From: JBOGIF01 sp050742415
Lineage (GTDB): Bacteria > Actinomycetota > Acidimicrobiia > Acidimicrobiales > AC-14
Direction of reading: 5' to 3'
DNA length: 28,223 bases
Assembly: GCA_050742415.1 (NCBI GenBank)
Contig: JBOGIF010000110.1
Location: 1 to 28,223 of the forward strand
Shown: in pieces, positions 22,724 through 28,223 of the stretch
How the letters are laid out: each line of letters starts with the position of its first letter
Numbering within the stretch: the stretch's first letter is position 1
Notes under the pieces: generated by a model
Told to the model about the DNA's origin: nothing
Seen by the model: only the letters and a program-made list of their open reading frames with translations
The model's database searches: none
Made by a program: the position numbers and the translations under genes

Positions 22724-24457
22724 TCAGATCGAGCGGAGAGCGACGACGCTCTCGGCGTCGACCTCCACCGAGGACGACGGCGGTCTCATCGTGCCCGAGC
22801 TGTCGAGCAGCACCGACACCGGCCCCATCCCGCCGATCGGCACGCGAACAGGGGCCTTCCCGAAGTTGCAGACGACCGACACCGGCCCGCGGTCGAGGAT
22901 CAGCCAGCCGGCGTCCTCGTCGAACCGGACGGAGACCTCGTCGAAAGTGCCATCCACGCCGACGCTCGGGAGCGACCCCCGCACGTGGATCAAACGGCGG
23001 TACCAATCGAGCATGTCGGAGTGCGGCGGTCGCAGCATCTCGGCCCAGTCCAGCCGGGAACGGTCGAAGGTCTCCGGGGCCTGGGGGTCGGGCACGTCGT
23101 CGGGATCCCACCCGAAGCTGGCGAGCTCACGGCGGCGACCCTCGCTCACCAACCTTCCGAGCTCGTGCTCGTGATCGGTGAAGTAAAGGAAGGGCGAACC
23201 GGCGCCCCACTCCTCCCCCTGGAAAACCATGGGCACGCACGGGCCCAACATCACGAGGGCGGCGGCCACCTTGGCCGGCCCCGGCCCGATCAGGGCGGTG
23301 ATGCGGTCGCCGCGTGCCCGGTTCCCGACCTGGTCGTGGGTCTGTAGGTACCCGACGAAGCGGCTGGGTCGGAGCCGCTCCGGAGGCCGGCCGTGGCGGC
23401 GACCGCGGTAGGCCGAGTGCTGGCCGTCGTAGACGTACGCCTGGCGCAGGGCCTTGGCCAGCGCGCCCAGGGACCCGAAGTCGCCGTAGTACCCGTTGCG
23501 CTCGCCGGTGACCAGGGCGTGGAGGGCGTGGTGGAAATCGTCGCTCCACTGGGCGTCGATCCCCAGGCCTCCCCGGTCCCTCGGTGTCACCACCCGGGGA
23601 TCGTTCAGGTCGCTCTCGGCGATCAACCACATCTCCCGCTCCAGCTCGGCCTCCAGCCCGTCGACGGCGGCCGCCATCTCCTCCAGGATGTGGACCGCCG
23701 AGGTGTCGAGGATGGCATGCACGGCGTCAAGGCGTAGGCCGTCGGCGTGGTAGTCCCGAAGCCACATGAGGGCGTTGTCGATCACGAACCGGCGGACCTC
23801 GTCGCTGCCGGCGCCGTCGAAGTTCACCGCCTCGCCCCAGGGCGTCCGGTACCTCTCGGTGAAGTAGGGCCCGAGCTCGGCGAGATGGTTGCCGGCCGGC
23901 CCCAGGTGGTTGTAGACGACGTCGATCACGACCGCGAGGCCGCGGCCGTGAGCGGCGTCGACCAGTCGCTTGAGGCCCTCGGGACCTCCGTAGGCACTGT
24001 TCACGGCGAACAGGTCCACCCCGTCGTAGCCCCAGCCCCGGCGGCCCGGGAACTCGGCGACCGGCATCAGCTCGATGGTGCCCACCCCCAGGTCCACCAG
24101 ATGGTCGAGCCGGGCGACTGCTCCGGTGAACGTGCCCTCAGGCGAGAAGGTGCCCACGTGCAGCTCGTAAAGAACGGTGTCGGCCAAGGGGCGGCCGGCC
24201 CAAGCCGAGTCCGACCACGGGAAGGCCGAGTGGTCCACGACGCGCGACGGACCCTCCACCCCCGCCGGCTGCCACGCCGAACGAGGGTCGGGCCGGGGCG
24301 GTCCACCGTCGAGCGAGAAGGCGTAGTCGTCGCCAGCGTCGAGCTGGCGTTCGGCCGTGTGCCAGCCATCGCTGCCGGCCACCATGGCGGCCCGGCCCCG
24401 GCGGGTCAGCATGTCGACCCTCTGCGCCCGCGGCGCCCACACCCGTATGGCTGCCAT
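22724..24457 (-). CDS. treZ: Malto-oligosyltrehalose trehalohydrolase
   Basis: A 577-residue GH13-family enzyme that releases trehalose from malto-oligosyltrehalose, the second step of the TreY-TreZ route from glycogen or maltodextrin. An N-terminal CBM48-like domain (about 1-90) opens with IRVWAPRAQRVDML, and the (beta/alpha)8 barrel follows. Catalytic residues are D244 (GLRLDAVHAI, nucleophile), E281 (LIAESDLNDPR, acid/base) and D375 (LQTHDQVGNR, transition-state stabiliser). ADTVLYELHVGTFSPEGTF and GYDGVDLFAVNSAYGGPE are typical of TreZ rather than GlgB or GlgX. I start at the ATG 24455-24457; the frame runs 60 codons further but has no family similarity there. treY and treX are not nearby. 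Convergent with the PHP gene, only 5 bases apart. Confidence 0.95.
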   Translation of the reverse strand: MAAIRVWAPRAQRVDMLTRRGRAAMVAGSDGWHTAERQLDAGDDYAFSLDGGPPRPDPRSAWQPAGVEGPSRVVDHSAFPWSDSAWAGRPLADTVLYELHVGTFSPEGTFTGAVARLDHLVDLGVGTIELMPVAEFPGRRGWGYDGVDLFAVNSAYGGPEGLKRLVDAAHGRGLAVVIDVVYNHLGPAGNHLAELGPYFTERYRTPWGEAVNFDGAGSDEVRRFVIDNALMWLRDYHADGLRLDAVHAILDTSAVHILEEMAAAVDGLEAELEREMWLIAESDLNDPRVVTPRDRGGLGIDAQWSDDFHHALHALVTGERNGYYGDFGSLGALAKALRQAYVYDGQHSAYRGRRHGRPPERLRPSRFVGYLQTHDQVGNRARGDRITALIGPGPAKVAAALVMLGPCVPMVFQGEEWGAGSPFLYFTDHEHELGRLVSEGRRRELASFGWDPDDVPDPQAPETFDRSRLDWAEMLRPPHSDMLDWYRRLIHVRGSLPSVGVDGTFDEVSVRFDEDAGWLILDRGPVSVVCNFGKAPVRVPIGGMGPVSVLLDSSGTMRPPSSSVEVDAESVVALRSI

Positions 24458-24548
24458 CGCTCTACGGCTCCCGTTCCAGCAGCGCCACCGGGAGCTGGAC
24501 GCGATAGGTCGCCAAGGGAGCCCACCCAGCCTGCACGGTCCCACGCTT

Positions 24549-24566
24549 ACCGCGATCGACCGCGGT
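24549..24566. promoter_or_regulatory. Imperfect palindrome between treZ and the ligase gene
   Basis: ACCGCGATC-GACCGCGGT is an 18-base inverted repeat with 8 of 9 pairs matching. It lies in the 145-base gap between the divergent treZ and ligase genes, 36 bases before the ligase GTG. In DNA this GC-rich a short palindrome can arise by chance, so it is only a candidate operator. I saw nothing else definite in the gap. Confidence 0.25.
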
Positions 24567-24602
24567 CCACGCAGCCGCAGGCCAGCCGGCAAGAATGAAG
24601 AG

Positions 24603-25694
24603 GTGAGACTGCCCGTGATGCCACCGGTGAAGCCCATGCTGGCGAAGGCGGCCCGTGAGCTGCCAGAGGCTGGAGGGATCGTCTACGAGCCTAAATGGGA
24701 CGGCTTCCGCGGGGTCGTGTTCCGCGACGGCGACGAGCTGGAGATCGGGAGCCGCAACGAGCGCCCGCTCACGCGCTATTTCCCAGAGCTCCGGGAACCA
24801 TTGCTGGCCCAGCTCCCGGACCGATGCGTCCTAGACGGAGAGATCGTCATCGCCGCCGAGCACGGTCTCGACTTCGACGCCCTGCTGCAGCGGATCCATC
24901 CCGCCGCCACCCGTATCGCCCAGCTGGCCAAAGCCACGCCGGCGAGCTTCGTCGCCTTCGACCTGTTGGCCCTGGGAGACGAGGATCTCCGGCCGAGGCC
25001 CTTCTCCGAGCGGCGGGCGCTCCTGGCGGAGGCGCTGGCCTCCGCCGAGAGCCCCTTGCACCTGACGCCGGCAACCACCGACCGCAGCGTCGCCGAAGAC
25101 TGGTTCCGACGGTTCGAAGGCGCCGGCCTCGACGGCGTGGTGGCCAAGGCCTCGGACCTTCCTTACCGCGAGAACGAGCGAGTCATGGCGAAGGTCAAGC
25201 ACGAGCGCACCGCCGACTGCGTGGTTGCCGGCTTCCGCTGGCACAAGGACGGCGCCGGCGTCGGGTCCCTGCTGCTGGGCCTCTTCGACGACGAGGGCCG
25301 GCTCCACCACGTGGGCGTCGCCGCCTCCTTCGCGGTGGCCCGGCGGCAGGAGCTGGTCGACGAGCTGGCGCCCTACCGCGAGTCCGCCCTCGACGACCAC
25401 CCCTGGGCGGACTGGGCAGAGGCGGAAGCCGCCTCCGCCAAACAGGACCAGGCGGCCGGGCCCAAGCGGATGCCGGGCGGCGGGAATCGGTGGAACAGCG
25501 GCGCCGGCCGGGCGTGGGAGCCGCTCCGACCCGTCGCTGTGGCCGAGGTCGCCTTCGACCACCTCCAGGGCGACCGTTTCCGCCACGCCACCCAGTTCCG
25601 CCGGTGGCGCTACGACCGCGACCCGGCCAGCTGCACCTATTCGCAGGTCGATACGGCGGTGCCCGAGGAGCTGACCTCGGTGTTCGGGGCCTGA
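24603..25694 (+). CDS. ligC: ATP-dependent DNA ligase, LigC type
   Basis: A 363-residue ligase that seals nicks using ATP. Motif I is EPKWDG with the adenylated lysine K31. Others follow: motif III-like SFVAFDLLAL, motif IV GLDGVVAK and motif V VMAKVKHERTADCVVAG. The C-terminal OB-fold holds SLLLGLFDDEGRLHHVG and the ending HATQFRRWRYDRDP. Length and the opening RLPVMPPVKPMLAKA match actinobacterial LigC, which acts in excision repair and as a backup in end joining; there is no Ku, nuclease or polymerase domain. I chose GTG 24603 from that family opening. GTG 24615 or ATG 24618 would fit the GAAGAGG at 24597-24603 better as ribosome-binding site. Divergent from treZ; followed by the anti-sigma gene. 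Confidence 0.93.
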   Translation: MRLPVMPPVKPMLAKAARELPEAGGIVYEPKWDGFRGVVFRDGDELEIGSRNERPLTRYFPELREPLLAQLPDRCVLDGEIVIAAEHGLDFDALLQRIHPAATRIAQLAKATPASFVAFDLLALGDEDLRPRPFSERRALLAEALASAESPLHLTPATTDRSVAEDWFRRFEGAGLDGVVAKASDLPYRENERVMAKVKHERTADCVVAGFRWHKDGAGVGSLLLGLFDDEGRLHHVGVAASFAVARRQELVDELAPYRESALDDHPWADWAEAEAASAKQDQAAGPKRMPGGGNRWNSGAGRAWEPLRPVAVAEVAFDHLQGDRFRHATQFRRWRYDRDPASCTYSQVDTAVPEELTSVFGA

Positions 25695-25735
25695 GGGCCG
25701 TTTTCGCATCCCGTGAATACGGGGAGAAAGCCGGT

Positions 25736-26143
25736 ACGCAAACTCACCCAACTCTGCCCGAGGACCCGACCGCGGGAGCAGACGTCGCCCTGGTTCTGTC
25801 GCCACAGCCGAGACTGGCGCGCCGTCAGCTCCGCCAGCTGTTGCTGCGAAAGCAATGGCCGGGCGACGTGGACGCTGTCCTTCTCGTCATCCACGAGGCG
25901 ATCACCAACGCCAACGTCCACGGTGGAGGTGCGACCGGCGCCAGGGCTCATCTGGACGGCCCGACTCTTTTCGTGGAGGTCTGCGACCGCGGCGGGGGCT
26001 TCGCCATGCCTCCCCGGAACCTCGTGCCGGGCCTGCTCGACGAGTCGGGCCGCGGCCTGTGGATCATCTGCCAGGTGGCCAGCGAATGCGCCGTCCACCA
26101 CGGCGACGGCTCGGTCTGCCTCGAGCTGCGATTCGACGCCTGA
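25736..26143 (+). CDS. RsbW-like anti-sigma factor / serine-protein kinase (HATPase_c_2), start codon abnormal
   Basis: A GHKL-fold protein of about 135 residues. The N box is VIHEAITNANVHGGG, the G1 box is VCDRGGGFAMP and the G2 box is SGRGLWIICQVASECAVHH, the order and spacing of RsbW/SpoIIAB-type kinases that bind a sigma factor and phosphorylate its antagonist. The conserved part begins near ALVLSPQPRLARRQLR, so initiation must be upstream of about 25780. In this frame there is no ATG, GTG or TTG between there and 25604, inside the ligase gene. An ACG at 25736 sits 9 nt after GGGGAG and is my best guess; ACG is a very rare start, so a base change from ATG or a start at GTG 25604 or CTG 25754 are alternatives. 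It precedes a sigma gene, its likely partner. Confidence 0.75.
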   Translation, partial: TQTHPTLPEDPTAGADVALVLSPQPRLARRQLRQLLLRKQWPGDVDAVLLVIHEAITNANVHGGGATGARAHLDGPTLFVEVCDRGGGFAMPPRNLVPGLLDESGRGLWIICQVASECAVHHGDGSVCLELRFDA

Positions 26144-26164
26144 TGAAAAGGTGTGGACGACCCC

Positions 26165-26193
26165 CTCACAATGGCTCGCAGGTTTGCTAGCTT
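26165..26193 (+). promoter_or_regulatory. Candidate promoter for the sigma-factor gene
   Basis: CTCACA (26165-26170) and TAGCTT (26188-26193) are 17 bases apart, with TG two bases before the second hexamer, so it reads as an extended -10 (TGCTAGCTT). The expected transcript start is near 26200, just before the AGGGAGG ribosome-binding site. The sigma gene could thus be expressed separately from the anti-sigma gene. Confidence 0.35.
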
Positions 26194-26216
26194 GGCGCCC
26201 GCACCAGGGAGGCTGC

Positions 26217-27146
26217 TTGGCCAACCAACGCGGTCGGAGCGGTGAGGACGAGGACCTTCTCCAGCTCTACCTGAACGACATCGGAAAGTACCCACTGCTC
26301 GATCGGGCCGACGAGGTCCGCTTGGGCAGGATCGTTCGCGCCGGCCAAGTGGCCCTCAGTGCCCTTTCGGGCGCAGAGCTGCGAGCTGTCGAGCGGAAGC
26401 GCCTGGAGGAGACCATCGGGGCCGGGCGTACCGCCACCGCCGAGTTCGTCCGGGCGAACCTGCGGCTGGTCGTGTCGATCGCCAAGCGGTACCAGACCCA
26501 CGGGATGTCGCTTCTCGACGTGATCCAGGAAGGCAACTTCGGGCTCATCCAGGCGGTGGAACGCTTTGATCCGGACCGGGGCTTCAAGTTCTCCACCTAC
26601 GCCACCTGGTGGATCCGCCAGACGATCTCCCGGGGGATCGCCAACTCCAGCCGAACGATCCGCTTACCGGTCCACGCCGGCGACCAGCTCCTTGCCATCC
26701 GCATGGCGGCGACGACCATAGAGGTGGCCCAGGGCCGCGTCGCCAAGCCCGAAGAGGTGGCCCTCGCCGTCACCCTCTCGGCCAAGAAGGTGCAGGAGCT
26801 GATGCCTCACCTCTACGAGCCAGTCTCGCTCTCCGAACGCCTCACCGACGGCGACAGCGAGTTGGGCGACGTGGTGGAGGACCTGACGACCCCGCCCCCG
26901 GACCAGGCCGTCTTCGCCGCCATGCTGCCGGCGCAGGTGGCCGAGCTCCTGTCCACGCTCGAGCCGCGCGAGCAGGAGGTGCTGTGCCTGCGCTACGGGC
27001 TCGACCGTGGTCGCCCGCGCACCCTCGAGGAGGTCGGCGACCGCTTCGGCCTCACCCGCGAGGGCGTGCGCCAGGTGGAGATGAAGGCCATCTCAAAGCT
27101 CCGCCGGTCCTCCACCAGTGGGGCTCGCGACCTGCTCTCGGCCTGA
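26217..27146 (+). CDS. RNA polymerase sigma factor, sigma-70 group 2 (SigB/HrdB-like)
   Basis: A 309-residue primary-like sigma factor without region 1.1. Region 1.2 is DLLQLYLNDIGKYPLL. Region 2 has VRANLRLVVSIAKRY, LLDVIQEGNFGLIQAVERFD and FSTYATWWIRQTISRGI, the -10 binding helices. Region 3 has KPEEVALAVTLSAKKVQEL. Region 4 ends in TLEEVGDRFGLTREGVRQVEMKAISKLR, the -35 binding helix-turn-helix. The closest groups are stress or stationary-phase group 2 sigmas of actinobacteria. I start at TTG 26217 because AGGGAGG lies 4 nt before it and region 1.2 follows. The same frame is open back to 25713, but that part overlaps the anti-sigma gene and encodes nothing recognisable. The adjacent RsbW-like gene suggests partner-switching control. 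Confidence 0.93.
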   Translation: MANQRGRSGEDEDLLQLYLNDIGKYPLLDRADEVRLGRIVRAGQVALSALSGAELRAVERKRLEETIGAGRTATAEFVRANLRLVVSIAKRYQTHGMSLLDVIQEGNFGLIQAVERFDPDRGFKFSTYATWWIRQTISRGIANSSRTIRLPVHAGDQLLAIRMAATTIEVAQGRVAKPEEVALAVTLSAKKVQELMPHLYEPVSLSERLTDGDSELGDVVEDLTTPPPDQAVFAAMLPAQVAELLSTLEPREQEVLCLRYGLDRGRPRTLEEVGDRFGLTREGVRQVEMKAISKLRRSSTSGARDLLSA

Positions 27147-27152
27147 GCGCTG

Positions 27153-27182
27153 AGCCGGGCGACCGGCCCGCCGGCGGCTTTT
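27153..27182 (+). terminator. Intrinsic terminator-like hairpin after the sigma gene
   Basis: The 34-base gap between the sigma stop and the rhodanese stop contains AGCC (27153-27156) pairing with GGCT (27176-27179), an inner CGGGC/GCCCG stem (27156-27160 with 27166-27170) and a T-run at 27179-27182. The stem is GC-rich but imperfect, so alternative folds are possible. The T-run sits at the right place for plus-strand termination. Confidence 0.45.
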
Positions 27183-28056
27183 ACCGCTCGATCGGGGCCC
27201 GCACCAGATTCCCCCACTCGGTCCAGGACCCGTCGTAGTTCCGGACCTTCGGGTAGCCGAGAAGGTTCTGCAGCACAAACCAGGTGTGGCTGGAACGCTC
27301 ACCGATGCGGCAGTAAACGACCACGTTGTCGGCCGACGACAGGCCGAGCTCGCCCTCGTAGATGCCTTTCAGGGCGGGGACGTCCTTGAACGTGCCGTCG
27401 TCGTTGGCCGCCATCTTCCAGGGCTTGCTCTTCGCCGTCGGGATGTGACCGCCTCGCAACGCCCCTTCCTGGGGGTAGTCGGGCATGTGCAGTAGCTCGC
27501 CGGAGTACTCGCCGGGCGAGCGCACGTCGACGAGGGGCCCGGTGCCGATGTGGCCGTCGACGTCGGACCGGTAGGCGCGGATGGGAGCGTCGTCGCGCTC
27601 CACCTGCGGGTAGTCGGTGGCGGGGCGCTGGGGCACCTCGGTGACCAGCGGACGGCCTTCGGCCACCCACTTCATGCGCCCACCGTTGACCAGCCGTACG
27701 TCGGGGTGGCCGAAGAGCTTGAACACCCACAAGGCGTAGGCGGCCCACCAGTTGAAGTTGTCGCCGTAGAACACGACGGTCGAGTCCCGGCTGATCCCGT
27801 TCTTGGAGCACAGTTTGGCGAAGCCCTCACCGTCGACGTAGTCGCGGGTCACCGGGTCGTTGAGGTCCAGGTGCCAGTCCACCTTGATCGATCCCGGCAC
27901 GTGGCCGGTGTCGTACAGCAGCACGTCCTCGTCGGACTCCACCACCACGACCTCTGGGTCGTCGAGGTGCTCGGCGAGCCAAGCCGTGGTCACGAGCATC
28001 CCGGGTCGGGCGTACTGCTGGAGCTCGGGGGTGGGGTCGGGGGCAACCTCGGACAT
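27181..28056 (-). CDS. Thiosulfate sulfurtransferase (two-domain rhodanese, CysA2/SseA-like)
   Basis: A 291-residue enzyme that moves sulfane sulfur from thiosulfate to cyanide or to protein and thiol acceptors. It has two rhodanese domains (about 20-140 and 160-291). The second holds the active Cys in VVYCRIGERSSHTWFVL (C249), the loop typical of actinobacterial CysA2/SseA enzymes. The inactive first domain has VVFYGDNFNWWAAYALWVFKLFGH. Linker elements GHVPGSIKVDWHLDLND and GHIPTAKSKPW are also family-typical. The ATG at 28054-28056 has a perfect AGGAGG 6 nt upstream (28063-28068), the strongest ribosome-binding site in the window. The divergent neighbour is sufE, so the pair probably supplies sulfur for iron-sulfur clusters or thiolation. 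Confidence 0.95.
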   Translation of the reverse strand: MSEVAPDPTPELQQYARPGMLVTTAWLAEHLDDPEVVVVESDEDVLLYDTGHVPGSIKVDWHLDLNDPVTRDYVDGEGFAKLCSKNGISRDSTVVFYGDNFNWWAAYALWVFKLFGHPDVRLVNGGRMKWVAEGRPLVTEVPQRPATDYPQVERDDAPIRAYRSDVDGHIGTGPLVDVRSPGEYSGELLHMPDYPQEGALRGGHIPTAKSKPWKMAANDDGTFKDVPALKGIYEGELGLSSADNVVVYCRIGERSSHTWFVLQNLLGYPKVRNYDGSWTEWGNLVRAPIER

Positions 28057-28136
28057 GGCAGGCCTCCTGCTTGGTCGTCTCTACAGGGGTCACCCTACCC
28101 AGGCCGGAAGGGTTACTGGCCGTGGGACCATGTGGG

Positions 28137-28223
28137 ATGGCAGAGTCCACTCTCGCCCTGCAGCGGATCGTCGACCTGTTCGCCGGGGCACCGAAGGAGC
28201 TGCGGCTCCAGGCCCTCTTGGAG
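28137..28223 (+). CDS. sufE: SufE-family sulfur acceptor protein (3' partial)
   Basis: The first 29 codons run to the window edge. ATG at 28137 gives STLALQRIVDLFAGAPKELRLQALLE after a short start, which matches the N terminus of SufE (helix with IVDDFA, then the AP-(K/E)-(D/E)-LRL-x-LLLE block). SufE accepts persulfide from a cysteine desulfurase and passes it to SufB; its active Cys would lie beyond the window. It is divergent from the rhodanese gene with 80 bases between. The same neighbourhood of rhodanese and SufE-like genes is known in mycobacteria (sseA region). Identity rests on 29 residues and the context. Confidence 0.7.
   Translation, partial: MAESTLALQRIVDLFAGAPKELRLQALLE

Noticed and set aside
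25700..25730. GTTTTC...GAATAC as a SigB-type promoter before the anti-sigma gene
   Set aside because: The spacing between the two elements is about 10 bases, too short for GTTT-N14-16-GGGTAT, and the second element matches poorly.
25713..26216. Upstream extension of the sigma-factor frame by about 170 codons
   Set aside because: The stretch overlaps the anti-sigma gene in another frame, encodes Ser/Arg/Thr-rich sequence with no similarity, and a ribosome-binding site lies directly before the TTG at 26217.

Overview
The window is one contiguous, very GC-rich stretch of bacterial chromosome, densely packed with genes. GTG and TTG starts are frequent, starts and stops often overlap by four bases, and several genes have no Shine-Dalgarno but carry a -10-like hexamer 6-8 nt before the start codon, which suggests leaderless transcripts. 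Gene content (soluble acyl-ACP desaturase, LigC-type ligase, SARP/BTAD regulator, CysA2-type rhodanese, caa3 oxidase with CtaG) points to Actinobacteria, probably an Acidimicrobiia-like lineage. That placement is inference, because no rRNA or tRNA is present.

Layout. 1-2.6 kb: tail of a Lys/Ala-rich protein, then an FAD oxidoreductase and an acyl-ACP desaturase behind a perfect operator-like palindrome. 2.6-6.5 kb: a small acidic protein, a membrane-anchored HExxH protein, a Fur-family regulator with a small propeptide-like protein, and serS. 6.5-8.2 kb: an ABC exporter pair. 8.2-18.4 kb: ten minus-strand genes that form a terminal-oxidase operon. In transcription order these are ctaB (heme O synthase), a COX1-like protein, a COX3-like protein, a membrane cupredoxin, ctaC with a fused cytochrome c, ctaD, ctaE, a COX4-type subunit, ctaG and an M50 protease. 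18.4-22.7 kb: a TolB-like propeller protein, then divergently a BTAD regulator and a PHP protein. 22.7-28.2 kb: treZ, ligC, an RsbW-like anti-sigma factor with its sigma factor, a rhodanese and the start of sufE.

The standout observation is the COX1-like protein at 15784-17451. It aligns with the genuine CtaD of the same operon along its whole length and keeps both histidines that bind the low-spin heme. It has lost every ligand of the oxygen-reducing centre (three CuB histidines, the heme a3 histidine, the cross-linked tyrosine) and the proton-channel residues. It is intact, and it is followed by its own divergent COX3-like partner and a membrane cupredoxin with an amicyanin-type copper site. 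These three genes look like a non-oxidase, electron-carrying or assembly module built from oxidase parts and co-expressed with a complete, canonical caa3 oxidase (CtaC/D/E plus COX4). Its function is unknown.

Other items of interest are an anti-sigma gene without a normal start codon, a nine-codon leader ORF coupled to the BTAD regulator, a PolX-like protein reduced to its HhH and PHP parts, and a stand-alone propeptide-like protein beside fur. I saw no tRNA, rRNA, CRISPR array, insertion sequence or phage gene. The longest stretch without a gene is only about 150 bases.
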